Below are positions 37,014 to 44,801 of a stretch of DNA of 64,000 nucleotides, piece by piece (the stretch's first letter is position 1; each line of letters starts with the position of its first letter). Source of the DNA: Azoarcus sp. PA01. GTDB taxonomy: Bacteria > Pseudomonadota > Gammaproteobacteria > Burkholderiales > Rhodocyclaceae. The notes under the pieces were generated by a model. It was not told the origin of the DNA. It ran no database searches and saw nothing but the letters and a program-made list of their open reading frames with translations. The position numbers and the translations under genes are program-made. The stretch covers positions 372,001 through 436,000 of the forward strand of contig LARU01000004.1 in the NCBI GenBank assembly GCA_001274695.2, given 5' to 3'.

Positions 37014-37733
37014 TCAGGCGGCAGCCGCTTCAGGGGCCGGCGGGATCCACAGGCACGTGCCTTTCGTCCCTTTCACGATGTCCTGCAGCACCCGCTCATG
37101 TTCGGCCAGCTCCTCGCCGCTCGCGCGGAGCACTTTCAGCGGCGGCCGATCGACGAGCACGCCGCCGGCTTCGGCGCTGCCCGGAACGGGCTCTTCGAGC
37201 GCCATGATCAGGCTCTCCTGGCCGCGCGTCATCGCCAGATAGACTTCGGCGAGCAGTTCCGCGTCGAGCAATGCGCCGTGCAGCGTCCGTGACGCGTTGT
37301 CGATCTGGTGCCGGTCGCACAGCGCGTCGAGCGACGCCTTCTTGCCCGGGTTCTGCTCCTTGGCCATTTTCAGCGTGTCGACGACGCCCGCGCAAAGGCT
37401 GTCGAGCTTTCCCCGCCCGAGCCGCGACAGCTCGTGGTTCAGGAAACCGACGTCGAAGTTCGCGTTATGGATGATCAGTTCGGCGTCGCGGATGAAATCC
37501 TCGAATTCGGCGGCGATGGCGCTGAACGTCGGCTTGTCGGCGAGGAAATCCTCGGTGATGCCGTGCACCGCGATCGCCTCGGCATCGATGCCGCGCTCCG
37601 GGTTGATATAGACGTGGTAATGCCGCCCCGTCAGGTTGCGGTTCAGCAGCTCGACGCAGCCGATTTCGATGACGCGGTCGCCGTTGCGCCAGTCCAGGCC
37701 GGTGGTTTCCGTGTCGAGGACGATCTGTCTCAT
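37014..37733 (-). CDS. dnaQ: DNA polymerase III epsilon subunit (3'-5' proofreading exonuclease)
   Basis: A 239-residue DEDDh exonuclease. Exo I is VLDTETTGLDW (near 5), Exo II is IIHNANFDVGFLNHEL (near 92), and Exo III is HGALLDAELLAEVYL (near 155) with the catalytic His. It proofreads for the replicative polymerase; the C-terminal 60 residues should bind the alpha subunit. It lies 37 bases downstream of rnhA on the same strand, an arrangement found in many proteobacteria (divergent in E. coli). Confidence 0.96.
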   Translation of the reverse strand: MRQIVLDTETTGLDWRNGDRVIEIGCVELLNRNLTGRHYHVYINPERGIDAEAIAVHGITEDFLADKPTFSAIAAEFEDFIRDAELIIHNANFDVGFLNHELSRLGRGKLDSLCAGVVDTLKMAKEQNPGKKASLDALCDRHQIDNASRTLHGALLDAELLAEVYLAMTRGQESLIMALEEPVPGSAEAGGVLVDRPPLKVLRASGEELAEHERVLQDIVKGTKGTCLWIPPAPEAAAA

Positions 37734-37770
37734 GCGTTTTCCCCAGTTTTTTCCAGGCGCCGCCGAAGTT

Positions 37771-38232
37771 TCAGCCTGCGACGGTCGTGCCCTGCCGGCG
37801 CACCGCCTCGACGCCGCGGCGCGCGAGTTCGTCCGCGCGCTCGTTCTCGACATGCCCGGCATGTCCCCGGACCCACACCCACTGGACCTGATGACGGCTC
37901 GCCGCTTCGTCGAGCGCGCGCCACAGATCCTCGTTCTTCACCGGCGTCTTTGCCGCGGTCTTCCAGCCCCGCGCCTTCCAGCCGTGGATCCACTCGGAGA
38001 TGCCTTTCTGCACATACTGGCTGTCGGTATGCACGCGGGCGACGACCGGACGCTTGAGCAGTTCGAGCGCCCGGATCACCGCGAGCAGCTCCATGCGGTT
38101 GTTCGTCGTATGCGGCTCGCCCCCCCAGATTTCCTTCTCGTGCGCTCCCGAGCGCAGAATTGCGCCCCACCCGCCGGGCCCCGGATTGCCGCTGCAGGCG
38201 CCGTCGGTGAATATTTCGATCTGATCGGTCAT
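37771..38232 (-). CDS. rnhA: ribonuclease HI
   Basis: A 153-residue type 1 RNase H. It has [19 protein letters not shown] (catalytic Asp near 9), [15 protein letters not shown] (catalytic Glu near 47), [12 protein letters not shown] (Asp near 69) and the histidine loop [17 protein letters not shown] (Asp near 133). It removes RNA from RNA-DNA hybrids. The start overlaps the methyltransferase stop by four bases. Confidence 0.97.
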   Translation of the reverse strand: MTDQIEIFTDGACSGNPGPGGWGAILRSGAHEKEIWGGEPHTTNNRMELLAVIRALELLKRPVVARVHTDSQYVQKGISEWIHGWKARGWKTAAKTPVKNEDLWRALDEAASRHQVQWVWVRGHAGHVENERADELARRGVEAVRRQGTTVAG

Positions 38233-38969
38233 TTGGCCTTCTGTACGCCGCCCGTCACCTGGCGCCCACGCTGGGCGACCGGCGAGAGCCGTTTCGCTGC
38301 GGCGCGACGAGCGCGCCAGTTGGGGGTGATCAGGCGCATCCCCTGCACCCGCTTGATTCCCTGAATGATGTAGGCGCCGCCGAATATCGGCCACCAGCGA
38401 TCCCCGGCCTTGTCGATGAATTGCCAGCGTTCGAGCCATTTTCCGCTCGTGACCGGCGGCGCGTAGCAGCCGAAACTGCCGGACTGGGTTTCGAACCCCA
38501 GCAACGCGAGCCAGTCTTTCGTGCGGCGCACCGACAGATACTGTCCACGCCACGGGAAAGCCCCGTCGCCGCGTGCCAGCAAGCGGCGCACGCCCCACAG
38601 GCTGAGCGGGTTGAAGGCGCTGATGATGACGTTGCCTTCGGGCACCAGCACGCGTTCGACCTCGCGCAGCACCTGATGCGGGTTCGGCGAAAACTCGAGC
38701 ACGTGCGGCAGCAGCACCAGATCGAGCGTGGCGGTCGCGAACGGCAGCGCTTCGGCGTTGGACATCACGTCGGCTTCGCCGAGCCGCGCGCAGCGCAAGC
38801 GGAACGGCATGCGGTTGCCGCGCAGGAACTCGTGCTCGGGCAGCCCGATCTGAACTGCGTTGTAGCCGAAAATGTCGGCCACCATGACGTCGAACTTGGC
38901 CGATTCCCACTGCAGCAGGTATTGTCCCTGCGGGGTTTCAAGCCAGTCCGACAGACTGAGGTTGGACAT
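38229..38969 (-). CDS. SAM-dependent methyltransferase upstream of rnhA
   Basis: A 246-residue class I methyltransferase-like protein. Residues 1-60 form a conserved N-terminal helix region ([31 protein letters not shown]). The core includes [29 protein letters not shown] and [19 protein letters not shown], but the usual glycine-rich SAM loop is missing. The substrate is unknown. Homologues sit between gloB and rnhA in many beta- and gammaproteobacteria. Its ATG overlaps that of divergent gloB, both using CATG at 38967-38970. Confidence 0.83.
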   Translation of the reverse strand: MSNLSLSDWLETPQGQYLLQWESAKFDVMVADIFGYNAVQIGLPEHEFLRGNRMPFRLRCARLGEADVMSNAEALPFATATLDLVLLPHVLEFSPNPHQVLREVERVLVPEGNVIISAFNPLSLWGVRRLLARGDGAFPWRGQYLSVRRTKDWLALLGFETQSGSFGCYAPPVTSGKWLERWQFIDKAGDRWWPIFGGAYIIQGIKRVQGMRLITPNWRARRAAAKRLSPVAQRGRQVTGGVQKAK

Positions 38970-39759
38970 GAACGATCAGCACTCAAAAATCGGCAGCATC
39001 GAAATTATCCCTCTCCCGGCGTTCCGGGATAACTACCTGTGGCTGCTGCGTTGCGGCCAGCTTGCAGCGGTCGTCGACCCCGGCGATGCGGCAGTCGTCG
39101 AACACGCTCTCGCGGCGCAGGGGCTGGATCTTTGCGCGATCCTGCTGACCCATCACCATGCAGACCACGTCGGTGGCGTCACCGCGCTGATCGCACGCCG
39201 CGACATCCCGGTGTTCGGTCCGGCTGCGGCCGACATCGACGGCGTGAACCATCCGGTCGCGGAAGGCGACGAAGTCGGTCTCGACCGGCTCGGCATCCGC
39301 TTTCGCGTGCTCGAAGTGCCCGGTCATACCACGAGCCACGTCGCCTATTTCGCGCCGGGTCTCCTGTTTCCCGGGGACACGCTGTTCAGCGCCGGCTGCG
39401 GGCGGCTGCTTGGCGGCACCGCCGCGCAACTTCACGCGTCGCTGCGCCGCCTTGCCGATCTGCCCGGCGACACCGCCGTGTATTGCACCCATGAGTATAC
39501 GCTCGCGAACCTCGCGTTTGCGCGTGTCGCCGACCCGGGGAATCCCGAGCGGGACGAATGGCTCGTCGAATGCGAGGCGCGGCGCGATGCCGGGCAGCCG
39601 ACGCTGCCGACCACGATCGAACGCGAGCGGCGCGTGAACCCCTTCCTGCGCACGGCCGAACCGGCAGTGATGGGCGTGATCGCCGACCGCACTGGGGTGC
39701 GCCCGCGCGACTCGCTCGAATGCTTCACCGCGCTGCGGGCCTGGAAGGACGTTTTCTGA
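38968..39759 (+). CDS. gloB: hydroxyacylglutathione hydrolase (glyoxalase II)
   Basis: A 263-residue metallo-beta-lactamase-fold hydrolase that splits S-lactoylglutathione in methylglyoxal detoxification. Metal ligands are in LLTHHHADHVGG (near 53-64), with His in VPGHTTSHV (near 118), Asp in FPGDTLFSAGCGRLLGG (near 138) and His in YCTHEYTLANL (near 178). A GAGG site lies seven bases before the ATG, inside the first codons of the divergent methyltransferase gene. Confidence 0.96.
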   Translation: MNDQHSKIGSIEIIPLPAFRDNYLWLLRCGQLAAVVDPGDAAVVEHALAAQGLDLCAILLTHHHADHVGGVTALIARRDIPVFGPAAADIDGVNHPVAEGDEVGLDRLGIRFRVLEVPGHTTSHVAYFAPGLLFPGDTLFSAGCGRLLGGTAAQLHASLRRLADLPGDTAVYCTHEYTLANLAFARVADPGNPERDEWLVECEARRDAGQPTLPTTIERERRVNPFLRTAEPAVMGVIADRTGVRPRDSLECFTALRAWKDVF

Positions 39760-39862
39760 GGCGAAGAACCGCTGTCCGCGCCGCGTCCTCGACAGCGGTT
39801 TGACGCCCCCCGCCCCTGCCCTAGAGTCCACCCTCTTTTTCCTCTCCCGGGGCGCCGGCTCG

Positions 39863-41350
39863 ATGGCGATTCGTTTCGCAAGCCTCCTGTTTCTCGTTTT
39901 CCTGGGCGTCGCTTCGGGGTCCGTCATCGCGTCCGCGGATCCGGCGGCGCCCGCTCTCTCGGTCGAACCGGACGCCGCCAGCCTCGTCGTCGGCGACGAC
40001 GCCGCTGCGGCGGGTCTGAAGGCTCCGCACGGGCCCGTCCTCGAGCTGACGGACCCTCCGCTGCGCGTGCTCACGCTCGACCTGACCCGCGACGCCAACG
40101 ACATCTGGGACCGCATTCGCCGCGGTTTCGGCATGCCGGACCTCGACAGCGAGCTGGTCGCCGAACAGCAGCTGTTCTACATCAACCGCCCGGGTTTCCT
40201 GAAAAAGGTCTTCGAGCGCGGCGGGCGCTATCTCTACCACATCGTCGACGAGCTCGAACGCCGCGGCATGCCGACCGAGCTCGCGCTGCTGCCGATGGTC
40301 GAAAGCAGCTACAACCCGATGGCCTATTCGCGCTCGCACGCGTCGGGACTGTGGCAGTTCATCCCCTCTACGGGGCGGAACTACAATCTCACGCAGGACA
40401 CGTGGGTCGACGAGCGGCGCGACGTGATCGCCTCCACCGCCGCGGCGCTCGACTACCTGCAGACGATCTACGACATGCATGGCGACTGGCATCTGGCGCT
40501 CGCCTCGTACAACTGGGGCGAAGGCGCGGTCGGCCGCGCGATCCAGCGCAACCGGGACGACGGGCTTCCGGCCGAATACAGCCATCTGCGCATGCCCGGG
40601 GAAACACGCAACTATGTGCCCAAGCTGCAGGCGCTGAAGAACATCGTCGCACAACCCGAGCTGTACCGGTTCGAACTTCCATACGTGCCGAACAGCCCCC
40701 ACTTCGTCACCATCGACGCTCCCGCGACGATCGAACTGGCGACCGCGGCGCGCCTTGCCGGCATGCCGCTCGACGAGTTCCTCGCCCTGAACCCCAGCCA
40801 CAATCGTCCCGCCGTCGCTGAAGGCAGCGCGCTTGTCGTGCCCGTCGATCGCGCCGAACAGTTCCAGCTGCGGCTCGCCGAACATCAGCGCAACGGAAGG
40901 CAGTGGCGCACCTACGAATTGCAGCGCGGCGAATCCCTCGCATCGGTGGCACGGGCTTTCGGCCTGTCGCTGAACCAGCTCTACCAGATCAACCGGCTCG
41001 ATGCGCGCAGCCGTGTCAGCGCCGGCTACTCGCTGCTCGTCCCCGACGGCGTCGATCCGGGCAGTCCCGCCGGCGATCTGCTCGAACCGAGCGACTCGAC
41101 CGCGCGCTCGATCGTCCCGCAGCTGACGGGGGGCAAACCCGTCAGGATGGACGCGAAGGGCGCCGACAAGGCCCCGACCACGGCACAGGGCACGAAACCT
41201 GCCGCGAAGAAAGGCGTCAAGCGCCCGCGCGGCAAAGGTGTGGGGACTTCGACGAGGAAAACGCCAACCGCCTCGCCAGCGAAAAAGATCAGCGGCCGGC
41301 CGGCAAAGCCTGCGTCCGGCAAGAAGCAGCCGCAAGAAAACCGGCGCTGA
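39863..41350 (+). CDS. mltD: membrane-bound lytic transglycosylase MltD with LysM repeats
   Basis: A 495-residue exported peptidoglycan lyase. A signal peptide (residues 1-25, IRFASLLFLVFLGVAS) starts at the ATG 39863; an earlier TTG would bury it. The SLT domain carries the catalytic Glu in PMVESSYNPMAYSRSHASG (near 147) and LWQFIPSTGRNYNL. LysM-like cell-wall binding follows: a degenerate copy near 290-330 and a good one near 350 (YELQRGESLASVARAFGLS). The last 80 residues are a Lys/Pro/Thr-rich low-complexity tail, longer than in E. coli. There is no lipobox Cys, so membrane attachment is uncertain. Confidence 0.92.
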   Translation: MAIRFASLLFLVFLGVASGSVIASADPAAPALSVEPDAASLVVGDDAAAAGLKAPHGPVLELTDPPLRVLTLDLTRDANDIWDRIRRGFGMPDLDSELVAEQQLFYINRPGFLKKVFERGGRYLYHIVDELERRGMPTELALLPMVESSYNPMAYSRSHASGLWQFIPSTGRNYNLTQDTWVDERRDVIASTAAALDYLQTIYDMHGDWHLALASYNWGEGAVGRAIQRNRDDGLPAEYSHLRMPGETRNYVPKLQALKNIVAQPELYRFELPYVPNSPHFVTIDAPATIELATAARLAGMPLDEFLALNPSHNRPAVAEGSALVVPVDRAEQFQLRLAEHQRNGRQWRTYELQRGESLASVARAFGLSLNQLYQINRLDARSRVSAGYSLLVPDGVDPGSPAGDLLEPSDSTARSIVPQLTGGKPVRMDAKGADKAPTTAQGTKPAAKKGVKRPRGKGVGTSTRKTPTASPAKKISGRPAKPASGKKQPQENRR

Positions 41351-41454
41351 CGCCCGCCTCGACAAACGTTCACACATAACGGGGCATCGCGGGCGGCAAA
41401 GGCAAGTGCCGCGAGCCCGGAAGCGGAAACCCGAAAACCCGGCTGCTGTCGCGC

Positions 41455-43512
41455 TCAGCGCGGCCAGTGGCAGCGAACGACGTGGCCGGCGCCGCGGGCG
41501 GTTTCGCCCGGATACTGCGCCCGGCAGATGTCGGTCGCATGAGGGCAGCGCGGATGGAAGTGACAGCCGGCGGGCGGATCGAGCGGCGACGGCAGGTCGT
41601 CGCCCGGCGGCGCTGAGCGCACGCCCGAGGCTTCTTCGTCGATGCGCAGCACTGCGGCGAGCAACGCGCGCGTATAGGGATGCGCGGGCGCGGCGAGCAC
41701 GCGGTCGACCGGGCCGCGCTCGACGATGCGGCCGAGATACATCACTGCGACGTCGTGCGCGAGCCAGCTGACGACGCCCAGGTTATGCGTGATGAACAGG
41801 TACGCGAGGCCGAACTCGCCCTGCAGCTCGCGCATCAGGTTGAGGATCTGGGCCTGCACCGACACATCGAGCGCGCTCGTCGGCTCGTCGCAGACGAGCA
41901 GCCGCGGTGACACCGCCAGCGCGCGGGCGATCGCGATGCGCTGGCGCTGGCCGCCGGAAAACTCGTGCGGATAGCGCAGCTTCATCGCCGGCGTGAGTCC
42001 GACTCGCTGCAGCAAATCGTCGATACGCCGCGCGCGCGCCTGTCGGTCAGGTTCGACGCCGAGCGCGAGCATGCCTTCTTCGATGATTTGCCCGACGCGC
42101 ATGCGCGGGTTCAGCGACGCGAACGGATCCTGGAACACCATCTGGAACGAGCGGCGCAAGGGCCGCAGCGCCGAGCGCGACAGCCCGGTGATCGGCATGC
42201 CATCGAGAAAAACCTCGCCGGCGCTCGGCGCGACGAGCTGCAGGATCGCCTTGCCGGCCGTCGTCTTGCCGCAACCGGACTCGCCGACCAGCGCCAGCGT
42301 GCGGCCCGGAGCGAGTGTCAGGCTGACTCCGTCGACCGCCTTGATGCTTCCGACCTGGCGTCGCAAAAGGCCTTTTCGCACCGGAAAATGCACTTTCAGG
42401 TCGCGCACATCGAGCAGCGGTGCGGGCGTCGAGCGGCGCGCAGTGGCGGCGAACGGGGCCGCGGCCGGCGTCGCCGCAGCGGCCGCAGTCCGGCCAGCCG
42501 AATAAAGATGACAGCGCACCGCCTGCCCGTCCCGCCGCTCCCAGACGGGCGCTTCGCGGCGGCATACGTCGAAAGCTTCGGGACAGCGGTCGGCAAAACG
42601 GCAACCGACGAAGTCGCGGTCGAGCGCCGGGACGTTGCCGCCGAGCGCCGCGAGCGGACGCTGGCGCTGCACGTCGGTCGGCAGCGCGGCGAACAGCTTG
42701 CGCGAATACGGGTGCAGCGGGCGGCGGAAAAAATCGCGGCGATTTCCCGTTTCGACCAGTTCGCCCGCATACATCACGCCGATTCGCTGCGCCATCCGCG
42801 CGACCACGCCGAGATCGTGCGTGATCAGCAGCATTGCCATGCCGCGCTCGGCCTGCAGGCGGGCGAGGAGATCGAGCACTTGCGCCTGGATCGTGACGTC
42901 GAGCGCAGTGGTCGGCTCGTCGGCGACGAGGAGCTCCGGCTCGCCGGCGAGCGCGATCGCGATCATGACCCGCTGCTTCATGCCGCCCGAAAACTGGAAA
43001 GGGTAGTCGTCGAGGCGCCGCCCGGCGTCCGGTATCCCGACCGATTCGAGCAGGCGACGCGCTTCGCCACGCGCTGCCGCGCCCTCGAGGCCGCGATGCC
43101 GTGCGAGCACTTCGCCGATCTGGCTCATCACCGTCATCACGGGGTTGAGGCTCGTCGACGGCTCCTGGAAGATCATCGCGATCTGCCCGCCGCGCACTTC
43201 GCGCATGCGCGCTTCGGTCAGGTGCAGCAGGTCGCGCCCGGCAAAGCGCACTTCGCCGCTCGCGATACGGCCGCCGTCGGGCAGCAGGCGCAGCAGCGCC
43301 AGCGCCGTCATCGATTTGCCGCAGCCCGATTCACCGAGCAGCGCAAACGTCTCGCCGCCTGCGATCGAGAAGCCGACGCCGTCGACCGGCCGCACCTGGT
43401 TTTCGTGCGGCCCGATCAGCACGCGCAGCCCGCTCACCTCCAGCAGCGGACCCTGCAGCTCGCGCGGCGGTCCGCCAGCGGGGCGGCCGGTTGTCTCGAT
43501 CGTTTCGGTCAT
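41455..43512 (-). CDS. dual-ATPase peptide/nickel-type ABC transporter protein
   Basis: A 685-residue fusion of two ABC ATPase domains of the OppD-OppF kind (as in YejF/GsiA). Domain one has Walker A GESGCGKSM (near 59), signature FSGGMKQRVMIA and Walker B LLVADEPTTALD, with an OppD-type C-terminal Cys/Arg segment near 300. Domain two has Walker A GESGCGKTTAG (near 405), signature FSGGQRQRIAIA and Walker B LLVCDEPTSALD, with a second Cys-rich tail. It should drive import of peptides or similar solutes, but no permease or binding-protein gene is adjacent. ATG 43512 is preferred over GTG 43518. Confidence 0.93.
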   Translation of the reverse strand: MTETIETTGRPAGGPPRELQGPLLEVSGLRVLIGPHENQVRPVDGVGFSIAGGETFALLGESGCGKSMTALALLRLLPDGGRIASGEVRFAGRDLLHLTEARMREVRGGQIAMIFQEPSTSLNPVMTVMSQIGEVLARHRGLEGAAARGEARRLLESVGIPDAGRRLDDYPFQFSGGMKQRVMIAIALAGEPELLVADEPTTALDVTIQAQVLDLLARLQAERGMAMLLITHDLGVVARMAQRIGVMYAGELVETGNRRDFFRRPLHPYSRKLFAALPTDVQRQRPLAALGGNVPALDRDFVGCRFADRCPEAFDVCRREAPVWERRDGQAVRCHLYSAGRTAAAAATPAAAPFAATARRSTPAPLLDVRDLKVHFPVRKGLLRRQVGSIKAVDGVSLTLAPGRTLALVGESGCGKTTAGKAILQLVAPSAGEVFLDGMPITGLSRSALRPLRRSFQMVFQDPFASLNPRMRVGQIIEEGMLALGVEPDRQARARRIDDLLQRVGLTPAMKLRYPHEFSGGQRQRIAIARALAVSPRLLVCDEPTSALDVSVQAQILNLMRELQGEFGLAYLFITHNLGVVSWLAHDVAVMYLGRIVERGPVDRVLAAPAHPYTRALLAAVLRIDEEASGVRSAPPGDDLPSPLDPPAGCHFHPRCPHATDICRAQYPGETARGAGHVVRCHWPR

Positions 43513-43536
43513 CGGCACAGGATAACGGAGCAGACA

Positions 43537-43560
43537 GGAAAAGGGCCGCGTGCGCGGCCC
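43537..43560 (-). terminator. terminator after slyD
   Basis: On the minus strand GGGCCGC / GCGGCCC (43560-43543, tight GTGC-type loop) is followed by CTTTTCC. It lies about 30 bases beyond the slyD stop and before the peptide ABC gene. Confidence 0.7.
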
Positions 43561-43590
43561 CGTTCATACAGGATCAGCCGATCCGCGGGA

Positions 43591-44076
43591 TCAGTGGTGG
43601 TGTCCGCCAGCCCCGTGGACGTGGCCGTGAGCGAGCTCTTCGGCAGTTGCCGGACGCACTTCCGCGACGGTGACATCGAACACGAGGGCCGTGCCGGCGA
43701 GCGGGTGATTGCCGTCGACGACGACTTTGCCTTCGGCGATGTCGGTGATGCGGTAGATCATCTCCTCTTCGCCGTCGTCGCTGACGCGCTCGAACGACAT
43801 GCCGACTTCGATGTTTTCGGGAAACTGGCCCACTTCCTCGACCAGCACGAGCTCTTCATCGTAGTCGCCAAAAGCGTCTTCGGGCTGCAGCTTGATCTTG
43901 AGCTGGTCGCCGACTTTCTTGCCGTGCAACGCTTCTTCGAGCGCCGGGAAGATGCCGTCGTAGCCGCCGTGGAGGTAGACCAGCGGTTGCTGACCGTCGT
44001 CGATCATGGTGCCGTCGGGATCGACGACGGTGTAGTTAAGCGTTACCACGCTGTTCTTGACGATTTCCATGTGCAT
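43591..44076 (-). CDS. slyD: FKBP-type peptidyl-prolyl isomerase SlyD
   Basis: A 161-residue SlyD-type isomerase. The FKBP part (VVTLNYTVVDPDGTMIDD, YLHGGYDGIFPALEEALHGKKVGD) is split by the insert-in-flap chaperone domain (about 70-130), then NHPLAGTALVFDVTV. A short histidine-rich tail (HGHVHGAGGHHH) should bind nickel or zinc. The ATG at 44076 is used, with 44070 as an alternative. It overlaps the bcp 3' end by 41 bases, so the two are coupled. Confidence 0.95.
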   Translation of the reverse strand: MHMEIVKNSVVTLNYTVVDPDGTMIDDGQQPLVYLHGGYDGIFPALEEALHGKKVGDQLKIKLQPEDAFGDYDEELVLVEEVGQFPENIEVGMSFERVSDDGEEEMIYRITDIAEGKVVVDGNHPLAGTALVFDVTVAEVRPATAEELAHGHVHGAGGHHH

Positions 44077-44545
44077 TCTCTGTTAGTTTCCTGACCAGTT
44101 CGAAAACCCCCGCCACGTGGCCGCGGGGGGAAACGTCCTGGAGCTTGTGGCGGATGACGCCTTCCTTGTCGATGACGAAAGTCGTCCGCACCACCCCCAT
44201 CTTCTTCACACCGTCGACTTCCCTCGGCTGCCACACGTGGTAGAGCCGGCAGACCTCTCTCTCGACATCCGAGAGCAGACGCACCGACAACCCGTGCTGG
44301 TCGCGAAACTCGGCGTGGGTCAGGCAATCGTCGGGACTCACACCGACCACGATGCAGTCGTGACGGGCGAACTCTTCTTCGTGATCGCTGAAGTCGGCCG
44401 CCTGGCGCGTGCATCCCGGGGTGTTGTCGCGCGGATAAAAGTAGAGGACCACGTGATGCCTGCCGCGTTCCGCGGCGAGGTCGAAAACCTCCATCTCCGC
44501 ATCCGGCAATGAAAACGCTGGCGCCATCTCACCGATCTGCAGCAT
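44036..44545 (-). CDS. bcp: thioredoxin-dependent peroxiredoxin (BCP/PrxQ)
   Basis: A 169-residue peroxiredoxin. The peroxidatic Cys is in YFYPRDNTPGCTRQAADF (Cys near 46). The usual second Cys five residues later is Ala; a Cys in VSPDDCLTHAEF (near 81) is in the position used as resolving Cys by the alpha-3 class of BCP. It reduces hydroperoxides. The C-terminal 13 residues run over the slyD start. The ATG follows CAGGGGGATCAC. The same frame is open far upstream, but only by chance (see the signalling gene). Confidence 0.93.
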   Translation of the reverse strand: MLQIGEMAPAFSLPDAEMEVFDLAAERGRHHVVLYFYPRDNTPGCTRQAADFSDHEEEFARHDCIVVGVSPDDCLTHAEFRDQHGLSVRLLSDVEREVCRLYHVWQPREVDGVKKMGVVRTTFVIDKEGVIRHKLQDVSPRGHVAGVFELVRKLTENAHGNRQEQRGNA

Positions 44546-44801
44546 GTGATCCCCCTGACGTGCGAAAGATTCTAACGGAGAGCCGAAGCGAACTCTACCG
44601 GTAACCGGGGCAAGCTGCAGCGCGCTGAAAAGCCTTTTCAACGCGCGCTGCGACGCCAGGTGGTGATCACGCGGCAGTAGCGCAGCGGCGCGAAACACGC
44701 CCGCTGCGACGTGCGCCGGGCGTCCGCGCCGCGACAAGCGGCGGGACGAGCGGCCCGAAGCCGGCGAGACGGCAACGAGCGGAAAACGAGGCGGAACGCT
44801 T

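Noticed and set aside
41351..41454. A terminator between mltD and the convergent ABC gene
   Set aside because: Only short imperfect GC repeats without a T-run are present, so no feature is claimed.
41965..44094. A 709-codon plus-strand frame across the ABC ATPase and slyD genes
   Set aside because: It is antisense to two clear genes, has no domain and a composition typical of shadow frames.
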